Part shown: piece by piece, positions 11,901 through 27,395 of the stretch
Numbering within the stretch: the first letter of the stretch is position 1
How the letters are laid out: every line of letters starts with the position of its first letter
Source: Dromaius novaehollandiae
Lineage: Eukaryota; Chordata; Aves; Casuariiformes; Dromaiidae
DNA length: 64,000 nt
NCBI RefSeq assembly: GCF_036370855.1
Contig: NC_088112.1
Span: forward strand, 15,678,469-15,742,468
Direction of reading: 5' to 3'
Position numbers and translations under genes: made by a program
Notes under the pieces: generated by a model
Database searches by the model: none
Seen by the model: the letters and a program-made list of their open reading frames with translations, nothing else
Told to the model about the DNA's origin: nothing

Positions 11901-14900
11901 TCAGATCCTTTGGTACATCTACCTCTGGTCTGTGCTACATGGATGGCATTTGTAACTCCCAGCTTGATATTTTACTCTAATTTCCCTTGTGGACTGTTCT
12001 GGACTCCCACTACAATACTTGCTGTCCCAAGACTGCTAATTAATCTCTGCTCTATGAACTGCACAGGTATGTTCCTGAGGGAACATACTTGCACCTTGCT
12101 AAGTATCTGGAGGGACTTCAACAAGCAATATGATTTTGGCCACAGTGACAAAATTACTTTGCAACAGAGAACTTAAGCAAGCTTGTTTAGCCAGATAGTC
12201 TCAGGACTGTGCTGCAGTATCAAGGCCAAATCTAGTGCTTCAGTAGTGGTACTCAAACGAAAAAGAAGCTAATCAGAAGTCTACTATAGTGCCAACATTA
12301 TATATGCTTCTGCCACACGGACCTCAAAAAGATGCCTGCCAGGGCCTTGAGCACCCTAGGCTTTAACCTCTGCGAAAGCATACAGAAATATATAACTGAA
12401 AAGCCTGATGGACTGATCAGGCAGAGTCCAAAAGCCTAACTTCCAACCTTGCACCTATAAAGGGAACACAAGTCTTCTCACAAAGGTTTAAATTAAAATT
12501 ATTCAACATGAAGATCTGGGTTTTTCAATAAGATCACTCAAGAGAATTCTATAATAAAAAACATGTAATATCCTACTTTATGCATCTATTTCTTTAGTGT
12601 GTAACCTGACACCCAACAACCTGATCAAGTTTGAATTTTGATCCTGTCTGCATTAGGGAAGACCTATAAAAAGTTTGACACTAGTGTGCATGAATGACTG
12701 TTGAAGAATTGAAGCTTAAACAAGGCCAGATCAGATTTAAATCTCTGTTTCAAATGGACTGGTTTTTCTGGAGACAGCAGCATGTACCTTAGTGGATTAT
12801 TCCGGCAGAGCGAGTAACAACCTAGAAAAGAACAGAGTCCCAGCACATGACACAAGCGAATGAGACAAGCTCCTCAACCCATTTATGAAATATGAACATA
12901 TATTCCATCAGAGCAGGTGGAGCCAAAACAAAAGATTCAAAGGTGTATCAGATTGCCTTAAAGCTCTCCATAACTCCTGACTTTCTCCACTGCTTGCTGA
13001 GTCTCAATAGCACCTGTTTAGTGAATGTATCCTTCTTTAATTTGTGCTGTTGAGCTCTTGTTTGCCTACTGGATCAGCAGCTATATTCCACTCTTGCTCC
13101 ACTCTTGTGTGTGGAGTTGAGTAGTTATTTTGGCCTTTGAAAGTACTAACAGAACTTGTCCAAATCATGAGTCAACTACACGTGTACTAGACAGGTTTCT
13201 CACCATCAGCATGGAAGACACCTGCTATGAGAAACTTGCTCCTTTGCCCTGAACTGCCCGGGCTTCTCATCTCATTCGTGCTGCTTCGCACTTCAACTAC
13301 GCTACTCAAAGACTCCATGATAAAACACTGGGAACACTACCCTACAGCGCTGATTTCCCATGCAAACTACAAAACTTCCTATTAGCACTTACCTAATATT
13401 TTTCATAATCTCAGTGCACTTTAGAGACATTAAGCCAAGCCTATTTATATGCTAATATTTCAGCGTTCCCACACAAGATACTTCCTAAAAGAAGCTGGGA
13501 GCAGAGTCAGAAGACTACAAAGCAATGCTCAGACTTGTTAGCATGAGAAAAGGTTTTTGGAAGTAGGTGTACAAGAAGCAGACTAATGAGACGTCTGCAC
13601 TGAGAAATGAAAATTACAGAGAGACTATGGGTAAGCAATGTTTAGGGCGAGTCACAAATTGGGTGTGCATATATGTAACTCCCACCCATGATGCCAGTTC
13701 CTTGGAAGTAGGCTAAAGAAGTGCTGTAATCTGTCCTTATTGAGAAATCAGGAATTATTACATAACTTGCAACACCAGGTGTAACTCTATCCACAGGGCA
13801 AGTGCACATGTTCAACTTCTTCCCAGCAGGGAACTGGCAGTCCTAAGTCTAACCCGTGTCTCACAGAACCAATTTGGCTAATAGATGTCTGCTTTAGAAG
13901 TATGGTGAAGTGAATTATAAAGAACTTGATTGGTGCCATGGTAAAGACAGTAGAGAACACATTTTCCTTTCATATAATTACTGCTCCTCAGCAAACACAC
14001 TCACTTAAGATACGCTTGCAAAATTAATACTAAAAGCAGTACTGTCTAGTATTTTACAGGCCCAGAAATCTTCATTTCTATTCCCAACATGAACACAGAC
14101 ACCTAGTTTTCCAAAAGCACCTTCCATTTCAGATGCAAATGGCAAAGTTAGTTTATGACTGAACACTGTTCCTTTCTGATGTGATGGCATGTGAAGAGAC
14201 TGAGTGTGCAATACATAAATGCAAAGGATGGATTTGCTTATCCAGGCAGTTCTTTGCTATGTCTTCTCACACTGTACATGGCCCTTCCATAAAACTGATC
14301 AGAGAGTCTAGTACCAAAGTCTCTCTGGCTGCATTCGGTCCCCTACAGACAGGGAAGAGAACTCACCTGCAACTTGTCCCCAAAGGAGAGCTTGTGGATG
14401 ATGTGAGTCATGTCAGGATTCTGAGGCTGCGCGGTGGCACTGTGTGTTGACACGTGAAAGTTACCAGGGACCTAAAATTAGTCAAGACATGACAGACACA
14501 ATTTCACATTTTATCCCTCAAGGTGTTGTTAGGTTCCGCGATACGAAGCAGAAATGCCCAGATCCATCCAGCCTGGCGTGCTGTATCTATTTAGCAGTAG
14601 ATAACCCCGGCGCGTCAGTGAAAGGCTCTGAAATACCTTCCTGCACTTGTCCAACATCACCGTATCACACACACTGCGGAGAGCAGTTACATCCCAGGTG
14701 TCCTCACATTGCTACTGCTGCTGATTATGGGGTGATGAGTGGACCACTCCCAGCCTCAGGGATTCCTAATGCCTAAGGCTCTGTCTTTCATCCCCATTAA
14801 AATAAGATTCACGCCTTTGGCAGGCAACGGTTGCTTAACGCTTTCCTCCCGCATCTCACACTTGTAAATAGGCCCACTGTTGCAGAACAACCTAAGAAAG

Positions 14901-17900
14901 CTGTGGATATGTTCTTATTGTAGCATTGGTCACAAGCAACTTTGCATTTGACAAGACTGTGGGTAGGAAGGAGACTTTTTTTTTTTTTAATCTATAGGCT
15001 TCATATACAAACTAAGTTGTATCTTCAGCTTCCAGCGCTGGCAATAACCCTTTTGAGGACAGGATTTTTTTCTTTTTGACCAAGAGAAATAAAAAGTCCT
15101 GAAAAATAAGGATTTCACCTAAGGACTCCAGTTGCCAAGACAGCAAATGAGCACTGATGTCATTTTGAGTGGGTCACTCCGGCACACGCGCACTTTCAGG
15201 TCATTAGCCCTAAGCCATGAAGACTTTCAGCAGATTCAGCTCAATCACAGTTATGGAGGGTGCAAGAAATTTTTCCTAGCAGGAAAAGGGCAGAAAATTA
15301 AACAGTCTTGATTTGCAAACCCCTTGGCAGCACTGAAAAGCAATCTGACACAGTGTAAGACAACAGTGGGAGGACTGTTATACAACTGGTGCCCACTGTC
15401 CTTTCTGCAGAGATGCTTTACCAGCAGAACTGGCACAGGTTGCCTGTTGGTTACATATGCTTCCAGAAAAGCTAATTTAAATGACTTGAGGAACAGCTGG
15501 GTCCTTTGGGAAACACTTTCAGGTGTGGATGTAAGCTGTGACATATGCAGGCTAAGTGAATGGGGTGGCAGACTCTACAACAAGCACCACACAAACTCAC
15601 CTCGCTGTTGCCTTGTGCCTTCTCTCCAAGTAGGATGCCTTACTAGGTACTGTCACATACTCAGGCTCTAACCATTGCTCCTATCACTAACTTCATTCAG
15701 CCACCAAAGTCAACAGAAAGCTCAGCAGCTGTGAAGCTCTTTGCAGGATCAGTGCCTTCACACATAAGCTCTTCAGAAAAGGGACTGTTTCTGTATGTCT
15801 ACAGGGCCCCACAGAAGAGGACCCGACTGTGATCCTCAGTCAAGTTGCAAGGCAGGGCCCTGTCCCACCCTAGGTCATGCAGAAGTCCGTAAAATTTCTA
15901 CCAAGGGACTGAAGACTTTTACCTCAGACATGAGAAGTTCATGTTTTCAGAGCCGGAAGCCCTATGTTAGGCCCCTTCACTCCGACATTGGTCCCGACCA
16001 TTACATGGCACAACATAAATAGTGGCCTTGCACAAACCAAGCAGCAAAGGGAACTTCTCACAGCCACATACAGCAACCCCCTGTTGAGTTGCCTCGGTGA
16101 GCAGAAAGCACTACACATACCAGGGGAAGAAAAAAAAACAAAAAAAACCCTAAGTATTTTAGCTCTGTGCTTTGGGGATTAGCAGAACAAGAACTACCTT
16201 TCAACGAGCCCTTTCCCAGACTTGTGGACTATCAGCTACCAGTAGTTTTGGTGGCTTAGAGGTGAGGAAAGAAATGTCCTCTTTTTAAGTCTCTAATCCT
16301 TTCCATGCTACAGAATCGGCAAGAGGTTCTGTCCGTTATTTTTAGATGCGATTTACCATGACCTGGGAGGAAAAGAAGGAAGTAGGATTTTGTAGCCTGT
16401 GGTACATGAGGAGGCGTGAATAAAGGGTGTGCCCCTCTTAGGCCACCAGCGGGCCCCACCTCTGCCTCCCCCACCCCATCTAGTCATCTCTAGCATTACA
16501 TAGCATGATTATTCAATTCTTCACACACCCATCCCAGAGAGGAGCCTCCTCCAGGCCTGGACTTTCATTCCTTGAGACAGAAGCAGAGCAGCCCTACGAA
16601 GCATGCACACAGGCCTCGTGTATGTATTCCAAACATCTTAACGCGGAGCCGTTTCTGTCGGGCTGGCATCCTCTAGCAGTGAACATTCCTGTCGTTCTGC
16701 AGCTCTTGGAACAAAACAGGCTGGGATAGAGACGTTGCCAAAATCCTCTACGCAGTGAGTCACGTTTTGGAGGTGCAAAAGTTGTGACGAGTAAACACAG
16801 AAGACACTTTGTACTCACAAGGAGTTCAAACAGTCCCCTAAACCTTAGGCGGCTTCATCAAAAGTCAGCGCTGGCCACAGGGCTACTCTCTGCTATTAAA
16901 ACAGTGCTACCCGGATTATCTGTTCTGGAGAACAGTAAGAATGAGCTTGATCTAACATGCTCTCTGTGGGTCTAACTACACAGTCTTCTCTCCACACATT
17001 GTTCTGCAGCACCGAGAGAACCAAGCTCACCTACTCATTAGGGACATGCACATATCCTCTGCAAGCCGAGACACTGACACACCGGTTTTCATGAGTATTT
17101 CACAAATGGATCTTGCTAGCACCTCTCCAGCCAGTCCACTCACCCACTGTCATTCCTACTCACCTTGTTGATGCTGAAATGCCCCTCAAACCTGCAGCCA
17201 TCCCCATTGTTGAGAGGTATTTTCATCGAGTTGTCAATATGACCCACTTCATGCCTTCCCATTTCATCCTGGATGTCTAGTCCAACTACTGCATGGGTGG
17301 AAGAGACAACAAAACAAAGCAAAAAACAGATTGTATAGGAAAGGTATGTACTGCTTTTACTAAAAAAAAAAAAAAAAATCCACTCTTTTCCCGGCAATGA
17401 GTACATTCACCTGTCAAATATTGTCATACCAGATCTTCAGAATGGATTTTATAACCAAACTTTTCAGACTGCTTATTTGACACAAATGTAACTCCTATAT
17501 TCTGCCGTATGACTGCAATCTCAATTTTAGAAAATCAAGATAATCAAGGAGGGTGATTTGTAAAAGCCAACAAGTAGCTGGTCCATTCAGATTTACAAAT
17601 AAAACCTGGGAGATTTCTTGCTGCCAGACACAAAGAGGTCACTAAAAAAAAAGGAAGTAAGACTTAGAAAGAAGCTAGTGAGGAAGATCAACCACTACCA
17701 AAAGCTGCAGAGAGAGCTCAGGGTCAAGAAGACAGGTGCCCCAGCGTGGAACACAAAGTAATGGGGGTATTGGCAAAGACTGCAGCTATTTCATCTTCAC
17801 CCCGTTAAAGAAGGGCCACCGCACCAATTCGGGCCTATTTCAATTATCACTTAAAATATGATGAAAAAATGAAGAGTGAAAGGGGGTACTCACATTCACA

Positions 17901-20900
17901 ATGCAGGTTTGGTAAACTGATGTTCAGATTCACTTCTATCTTCCCTCCACTGTCTTTGTCTGGGTCATCCACGTAGAGCTCATTAACTCTGGAGGACAGA
18001 AGACCACAGGTGGGTTCATGCACACAGCTACTTTCCATAGAAAGAACTTGCATGGGAAGGGAAAAATAAGTCTTTGAAGCACTGGGTTTGATTGTGTGAC
18101 ACTTGCCAGCAAGAGTTACAGACTGAGAGCAGGAATTGTCCCCTCAATTGCATGGGGACAAACCACAATTTAATTTTACTCCTTGCTTGACAAGTGCAGT
18201 ATATGGAGGCTCTAAACATCTCCTTTACACCAGAAAAAAAGAAAACTAACCCCCTCTAATTTACTGCCCCTACAACCTGAGTCTCAACAGTGACACAAAA
18301 CAAGAACCTAATGTTTAAGAGGAACAGGCTAGTGTGCTAGCTTGCTGCATACCTGGGCTGTTATATCTTTCAAGAAGGAGGAAAGCATGTGCTCTTCTAT
18401 AGCATAAATAGGTTTAGAGAAAGGCTACTCTCACCTATCCTACAGGAAAAGCCAATTTGTGTAACTAACTGCCATCTGTTATTGCCACCCAGCTGACACA
18501 GCAGAAGCAAGGGTAGCCAGCCAGAAAGCTGCCTGGGCTTCTTCCATTTCTCTGCATCCCATTGCTGGCGCTCCGTTTTTGGGTGCCAAGGCCTCCCTCC
18601 TGCCCTTCTCCTCTACTTCTATCTCTCTCCTTAACATCTCATTTCAGTCTACAAACTGTAACTAAAAAAACCAAATAAAATTGAAGAGAAGAGGACTTGA
18701 GCCAGGAAACAGATGGGATGAAACGTCCTGGACAGCAGGATCTAATACACTATGCAACAGTCTCCCAAAGAGTAATGCTGTTTATAGCACCCAGAGGGCT
18801 GGCACATATTTCACAGAAGACAAAATACAGATAAAAAGTAAACGGAATACAAGATTATAAATATTTATTGTTGGCACATACAATCCATGTGACACTTAAA
18901 ATATAAACCAAAAAACATGCCCCAAGCACAGCAGCATTAGCTAAGTGGTCCCAGAAAATACATTCCAGGGAAAACCACCACACTAAACCAAGAATATGGT
19001 GAGATTACCTAACAGCTCTTTCTCCTGTTCAGCCTCATCAGGTGAGAAAATTTGGCAATTTATTTCCCAGTAGGAGGGATCCTAAAGCGATGGGAACTTC
19101 TGTTCAGGCAAGCTCCATAAAACTGCCTTCACCAATAAGAGCTTTGCATTACTTTTATTTAATACTCAAAGCATATGAAACACTTCGACAAGCCCTTGCT
19201 GAAAAGTATATAAGCTAATGGACAAACCAGATTAAGGGCAGCTACAAGACAGATTCAAACTGATTTTCTTCTGGTGATACATCTCTAGACGATAACGAAC
19301 TGTTTGCCCTCTCCATTCAGAAGAAACAAGTCTTCAGACAGAGAAGCACCCAGCTGACAATTTTGCTAAGATAATTATCCACAGGTCAGTGGAGTTTATA
19401 GACAGTCATTTAAAACCAGCACAGCATGTGTCTTCGGCTTCACCGCCCTACCTTTCTCTGTTTTTAACTGGCCTGACAAGTTGCTTGCAATCGTTACTTA
19501 ACGTATTTTTCAAGTGATTAATAAAAATGACACAGAGGGAGGGGCAAGATTGCTCATCAGTGACCTAGTTAGAAGCTTCTTGGCTGAGCCCTCTCCTTCC
19601 AGGTGGAATGCATTAAATCTTCTACGTATTCATTACTGATGGATTAGGTAGTGTGCAGGATTAAGTCATACTTCCAAATATGGTTGTGAGGAGCAGCTCC
19701 AGCCAGGAGAGGCATTAATCCCCCAAAGTCATGCACCTTTCTGCACTCGGAGTCCTCCCATCAAGATCCCAGTTGCCAGCAAACCTGTTTCATAACAGCA
19801 TCTGGCTTCTTCCCAGCTCTCTGCTGTCTGAGATGTGGACCATGCCCAGCCAGTGCCGCAGGCAGCTTAACAGTACTGGCAAAAAGGAGCATGCGTGCTT
19901 GCGGAGGAAAACATCAGGTTAAGCAGCTCAGATCCTACTTCTCTGGACTGAAACTCTAGGAACATTAATATTTGCATTTGGTGATCTCTAGTTGTGAACT
20001 AGTCAGAAGAAGTGCAGTCAGGTGTGGTCTGTGAGCATGCAGATGCACACAAGCCTCTCAGTGATAACAGAGTGAGACATGGCTGCTGGTAGAAGTCAAA
20101 GGATTAACTGTGCACACAGAGCCAAATGTTTTACCTAGGAAAGCAAAGTGGTGAAGTCACTCAGTTACAGATTGGATCACTGAGGCAAAGAGAAGTAGGC
20201 CAGTTTGTCCACGTTACACACTCCATTAATTGCGGAGATAAAAGGCGACTTGCTTCCTGTCCTGAGCTCTGCTCACTAGACCAACAGTTCCCAACTTGTC
20301 CCTTGGACAAGGCTCGTGGCCACTTCCTCCTTCTTTTTGCCTGGAAGCCCCCTGCTCCTCCCCTACTCATATTCCCAACTTTACAGCCCTACCTATCACT
20401 CCTTAGACACCTGACAGCTTTTAACATCTTGTCCTTGTTCCACTTCTTCCTCCCTTGGGAGAAAGCTGGATGGAGCTGGTAGAAAACTGGCACTCATGTT
20501 GCAGTTGCTATGCCCCTCCCCAAGGCCAAGAATCCAAGCTGCACACAGCCTTCCTATTATTTAATCAGACAACCCTGGGATGTTGGGAGAAGTGGTATTT
20601 GCCACCTCTAGCAACTCTCCCTGGAGGGATAATGTCTCCAGTGGAAGAAGAGAAGTTGGCTCTGACTTACAGCTGCCTCTCCTGGAATCTAAAGTGTCAC
20701 AAGATTAGAGCAACAGGGATTAACCGTGAATCTGGGACTGTCACAAGGGAAATAAAATCTGAGGTCAGGCAGAAGGACACTGTAAATACAGATGGTTCAT
20801 AGAGCTCTTTAGAGAGAAGAGCATATAGGGTTGTATTGTGACTCCAAAGATTGCATGTACCTCCTCCAAAGACCCTAAGCAAGTAGGGTATTTTACTGGT

Positions 20901-23900
20901 TGCTGGTGAGGACTACTTAAATACAGTGGCACAATAAAGCAGTGGTTAGGTGCAGAGCTATGAAAGGGTAACATGGGCAGTAGGACAGGTGAGGGGTGCA
21001 CTTCTCCCACTGCAGGGCCTCCCTTCACTGTTTCAAGGAAGAAGAGAGGAAAGTTGCTCTACACCGCAGGAGCCATGATCCACACAGAAAGAATCTGGAT
21101 CACTTTAGAAAGAGCCACTCTGAAATACTTCACATTCCTGGGCTGCTGGGCTTCTCAGTTGCTCATCCTGTTTGCTTATAAACTTGTAACATTACACAAA
21201 AAAAATTGGAGGGATTGTTTGGCTAAGATTGCAGATTGTGCAAATGGCACGCAAGAGAAGGAGAATGAAAGGGGGAAACAGCAGCAAAGGGACTTAATAT
21301 TTCTTCATGATCTTATCCAATGAAAGAGAGTCCTGTTCTCCATGCTCTAAGACTTAGATTTATGATACAACAGCTTTGCTTCCCCAGAAACAAACTTCCC
21401 CAGCAGATGTTTTCACGCAGCAACCTTGGCCACGAGCATTAGACACTTCAGCACTTCAACAGCTGAAGAGCCTGCGGCCCTTTGAATACGAGAGGAGACA
21501 AACTGCATCAACCTTTCTGAACTTCAAACTCTGCCCGAGTGCATCTTCCTTGCCCTCTGTCTTCCTTGGTCTAGTCTTTACTTCAGACAAATTCTAACCT
21601 TTTTGCTCCCTCTTTCACAGCAAACAACCAGACACCCTCCTCTCCAGTAATCTGCCATACAGACAGAAAATACAGCCGCTGACTCCAGCAAGTTGCATTT
21701 TACCTTGTTCTCTGACTCCTAGGAAGCACTTTCTGGCCTCCAGTACCCTAAAGCTAAAGGGGAAAATAACGATTCTTCCTCAATGGAGCCTAAAGCTTCA
21801 AGAGACTTTCTTAGGTGAGCTCTAGCCAACCATCCCCTTGACAGCTTCCAGAATCACAACAGCCCAAGCTGAGACTCCTGCGCTACCTCTTTCTCAGCTG
21901 TGCCAAACCAGAAAAGAGCCAACTTCAGACAAACAAACCATCTTCTCAATTTGTGCTAGGCAACAATAAATAAGCAGGACAACAAATTTTCTACTGTGCA
22001 GTAAGTTATGTATGCACTGTATTGCTCTGCCATTTGTAAGCTTTCTTCTATGCCCTGAATCACAGTCAAAACTTCATTTAGAAGGTCTTTGTCCCAGATT
22101 TGGTCTTGACTCAGCACGAAGCATAGAAAACACACTGTCCTACAAAGGAAGGAATTACAATTCTCCAGGAGGCAGGAAGAAGGAGAAGGATTCTAAAGAC
22201 GTCAACGTATATTTGAGTCAGAGATTGCAAATGACATCATGACATGACCTTCCGCTTCCTGCTAACCCACACAGGTACATTAGGACAGACGGCATAACAA
22301 CACTTCACAACCATACAACACCTTTTATTAGGTAATCTCCAGGGTACTAGGCAAACATTAATTAAGCTTCTTAACACCCCTGAGAGGCAAGCAGCTAAGT
22401 ATTACCGTCTTTCTACAGAAAAGTCAAGCGTCTGTCTCAAGGTCAGTCAGCGGTAAGACTGACAACTCCCATTCCCCTCTAGCTACTTGGAGGTATTCCA
22501 CCTTCTGGTTTAGCTTGCTCCAGCATTTCATCTGCCTCAAACAGATGAGCTAGTGGAATTGGAGTTGCATCTCTACCTTAGTGTCTGGGACCTGGATGAG
22601 AACATACGAGCTCCAGCACTGTGCCCTCTGTACTGACAGTACGTGCTCAGAGGTTATAGTCCCTAACAGGAGGAACACTTGTTGCACCAGGATCACACTG
22701 TTGTTTAGAGCAGGTGCAGTTTGACCTTGCAAGCTGCTACGAGAAATTTTCGTGGGCCGAGAGCCACAAAACACATTCCACATACCTTGGGGAGCTAAGG
22801 GACAGAGGAGCTCTCCAAGTTCTCTGATGGCAGGTATGATAACTATTCCCCTGTTTCATTGCAGGACCAATCTTGGGCATGCAAGTAAGCCCAGGGTGAA
22901 CAAACAATATTGATCTTGGAAGCTTCTGGCTTTTTGCTTCTTCCTATATTTGTGGTACCTGACAGACTGCAAAACAGTTGAGTTGTGCTGCACGTGATGT
23001 CTCCCTGGCACAGGGAGCTGGGCTGTGTGATGTTCACAGACTGGCCAAGGTATTCTTCAGAAAGGTTAAAGCAAGCGGGTGTCCCCAGTGAATGACCCAG
23101 TCACCTCAAAAGAACAAATGATGTGGACATTGCTGCTGATTTATGCTCTTATGCAAATACAGTATTTTTGTTGCAGATATTCTAAGTAATTAACTGCCAT
23201 GCAGGGGGACGCAGCCTTTCAAGTAGCAAACTTGTCACTTCAGCCTTCAGTAGTGCCAGCTACTTCATTAAAAAACAAACAGATAAACAAACAAAAACAG
23301 AAAAACACTGCCAGGAACGGTCTGTTGCTTTCTACTTAGTGTGCTGTATCTGGTCAACAATAATTGACCTCTCACATTCATACCACAAGTGCCAAATTCA
23401 TACCCTCCTATCTCTTCCCCACGTTGCCAATGCAAAGCAAACTAAATAAGTTAATTGCATCTTGCCTCCTTAGTAATGGAATACTTAGAAAACTCTTATC
23501 GAACCTATAGAACATAATTCATGACCTAATTAAGGTAATAAAATGCAGCATTATCTTCTTGCCAGCTATTAACCTCCAGAATTGATCTGGGTTAATTAGA
23601 AAAGAGATAGATGATTTCTATGTTCTCGATTTGCAACATAACATCAAGATGAGTGAGGATGGCTGTTAAAGGTATGCCAAGCAACTTCTAGCCCTCAGTC
23701 CACTCTCAGCCTGCTACTCATCCTGCCCAGGAAATACCAGACACATTTAACACTTTAGCTTTATTTCTTCAGCTATTTGAATCATTTGCTCAGTGGGACA
23801 GACATGTATTTGATATTGCCAATTTTGCACAAGTCCAAGTGGGACCTCCCTTCTTTTATCTGTCTTTTACAGAACTGAGGAGTTTGACATATTTTGGACT

Positions 23901-26900
23901 GTTCTGAGGGCTTCAGTCACGCTCAGTCTGGGTCTAATTTCCAGCGCTAATCCCACCCTCCTCTTAACTGCAATGATGGGTTGTGGTTGAGCAAAATAAC
24001 AGAATCTCTTCCCTCACCACCACTTTGCTGTGCTTCTCCTGGGGTGGAAGGAGTAGCCCCAGCCCAGATACAAGCTATGATTTCCTTCATGGCTGCTCAG
24101 AGGACTGCCTGTTAGGATCACGCGATAGACCTAGAAAATGAGAAACTAGGAATTTTCTAGCCTACTTCAGGACAAGTCTATACAGGAAGCTAGCAAGCAG
24201 CAGAGTAGGATGCGCACTTACAGCGCGTTACCTATGCCACATGAACTTCCTGCACGGCCACTGCAACGCGCACACTATCTCACTTGGCTTCCTAACTGAA
24301 GTAAGCTCCCTCGCACAGACGCAATCTTGGTGCTCATTAGACATGCCCACACACCAAGTTATGACATAGCTACTGCGGTGCACGCCGTCTTCCACACGTA
24401 GATAATCTGTTTGGTTTTAGTGTTGTGACTGTTAGCCTCAAGACGAGGGTGCCGTTTCCTGGCCTCTGCTACCCAGGCAAGTCTTTGGCAGCCGAGACTA
24501 CAAGCACTCAGATAGTGTTTTTCTGTAACCAGCCCACCTTTCAAGTTGGGTAAGAGTGACCAAACTGAGATTTCTAGTGATAATAGGAATTTATTCTGCT
24601 ATGGTCACATGAATGTAGAAGAAAATCCAGCAGTGGGTAGAAGCTAGCAAGCACTAGGGGTTAGTGTAGTGCAGAGCAGATCTTGTTTTCTCACATTACA
24701 GCACACGAGTACAATCAGCCACACCAACCTCTCACTTCAGATGCAGGTACCAAAGAAATCTCCTGTTGGTGAGAGTTGGACAGTTAATCCTGTAGGTACC
24801 ACTGCTATTGAGGTTGCTGCTGACTTGCCCTGAAGCAGGCTGTCATATGCACACATACCATGCACAATTACTTGGCATAATAGGGTTATGATGTATGCAC
24901 AAGTCCACATCAGGCAACCTGGTACATCTCTGATGTAAGGCACATGGCCAAGTGCTCTCAATTTCTCCTTGTCATCCAAAATGTGCAGCTATCTCCAAGC
25001 AATCCTGCTTTGTGAAGTGCATGACTGCTTTAAGGGAAATATTACACAAGAGGAAAAAGACTGATGCAGTTTCATAACGCAGTTAGCACTGGCAAAGCAT
25101 GAAAGGTCACCCCATGCAAGTTAACACAAGTAATCATACTCCGGTTGATCATTCAGATCCTGTCTGACACTAGGAAACTTCAAGCCGGCAGGGATATCTG
25201 TGGTGGAAAACTCTTGATATCAAAGAAACTTGAAGCTTGCACTAAAAGTTGATTGGAATTCAACAATTTGCACTTAAGCAATCTTCTGTATCTTCAAAAG
25301 TATATCATTCAGGGGCAAACAAGGCTCAAAACATCTTTGTGAGATAATACTCCCCCTTGCTACCTGTCACCACCCCTTTCATAACGGCATCATGGAGTTC
25401 TCACACTGCTCCAGACTCCACACAGCTCCACACTTCCACACCCATATTTCAAACCATTGGACTACGCTGCATCATAATCTACTGCTAGGAATATACCTTT
25501 GAAAGGGAAGCACGAGAGGTCAGTAGTATCTGTGAACACTTCTAAGGTACAGAGTTTCCCAGAAGAGAGAGCGATGAGTAAGAAGTGGAAAAAGAAAAGT
25601 TTACTTTGCCTTTAGAAGTTACTGAACTAGGAAGTACTCTGTCACTGTCACATTCTGAAGTATTTCCATTGTTACAGAGGGAGCCTCTTCACAAATACTG
25701 TGGGTGATCTGTTCCCAGCAAGGGAGATTTTGATGATCTATAACTCATCAGAAGAAGGTTTTCATATTTTGCAAGTTATTGTGTTGGATGGTCCATGACG
25801 AATCAGTTTCCTGCATTCATTTGTCTCAGCCTCTTCCATGACATCCTCACTAAAATTTTATTGCTTTAAGTGCTTATAAACACCTCCTCCCCAAGCAGTT
25901 CCTGCTGGGAAAGGCAGTTTACCATCTCTCTGAGGTTTTAATGAGAATCCTGTCAGCTGAGCATTCAGGAACTTACAGCATCTATGATATCTCTGTGGAA
26001 AATGCATCATCCTGTTAACAAAGTCACAGTGTGAAAAAAGCATGAAGAGGCCTCAAAAAATCATATAATTTTGCTGCTCAAAAAGAAATTATTATACAAC
26101 TCACTACACAAAGGCACATAACACAATTAATTTGATCAGACTTAAGTAAATGTTACTAGTTTCCCCAGTAAAGCATTAACAAAACAAAACAAAAAAAAAA
26201 TCAAATGAGAGAATGGGATCTAAGATGAGACCAAGGAAGAGTACTATTTTTTATGTGAAGCAATTTGTCTAGGGGCTTTTTTTTCCCCCCAAAAAAATTC
26301 AGCTCTAGAGAAGTGTTGACAAGGGGATCCCAAGTATTTTATAAGCAAAAGCATGGGACTGAATTCAAAGAAAGAGTAAGGGAGTAAGAAACATAAGATA
26401 CCAATTCCGAAGTAAATAAGCAATAGGAATAAAAACATTAGTTGAAGCTAGATAATACTGCTGGTCTTAAGTTTAAGCATTACTCAAAGTTACAGCTATT
26501 CTTGAGATGATATTCTTGTTCCAAGTCAGAATCACACAAAAGCAATGAAAAAGAGCCACATGGTTATCAGAACCAACACTAAGCATGGTAGGTCAAAATC
26601 CGGCATGTGAGTCCAACGCATTCAAGAGCTGCTTTGCCCGGCAGGGATGGCTGGGGCTATCTGGACCACCCTGCAAGTCTGACAGAAGCTCCACCCTTCC
26701 TAACTCTCCAGGAATTGTGCATCACAGCTAATGAGCTCACTGCCACATCAGCAGGATGATGGAGAATGAGTCCTAGAACCCAAAACAAAAGTACCTATGT
26801 TAAGAGTTACTAAGGAAAGTTCGCTTTAAAGCAGGAAGAGCATAAGAAGAGGAAAAATATCTCTGATTTAACTAAAATACTTGTTCTATGAGTGATTTTT

Positions 26901-27363
26901 TTAAAAAGGAAATTATTTTCATTTTGCTCAGAGCGAGGTCCTGAAGAGGTTACCTGGGGACAACCCCTCCTTAGGAACAAAGGCCTGTCAACTAAATTTC
27001 CAAGTAAGGCTCAACAGAGACAAAGAAAGAAGATAATATCCATGCTGCGAGTAAACCTATCTCTATGTGTCAGACATTCAGTTCTATCTCAATTAAAAAA
27101 AAATACTATTATTAACATTAAGCTAAAAATCATTCATATTCAAATGCAACTCCTTATTCCAAAAAGCATCCCCAAAAATGTCCAGTGAAGACTGGCAAAA
27201 TGTGATCCCCACTTTGTCCACAGGGAAGTGAGGGGAGAAAAATGTCTTGTCAGGCATCCCACCATATCAGCAATGAAACCCTGCAGTCTCAGAGCACAGA
27301 CCACACGGATTCCACCAGTGGGCACCACACATTTATAAATGTAGTGTCATTGATAAAAAAAAA

Positions 27364-27395
<32 letters not shown>

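Noticed and set aside
11703..12176. 157-codon plus-strand frame in intron 6
   Set aside because: No domain or family resemblance, antisense to ERGIC1, and no splice or promoter signals noted.
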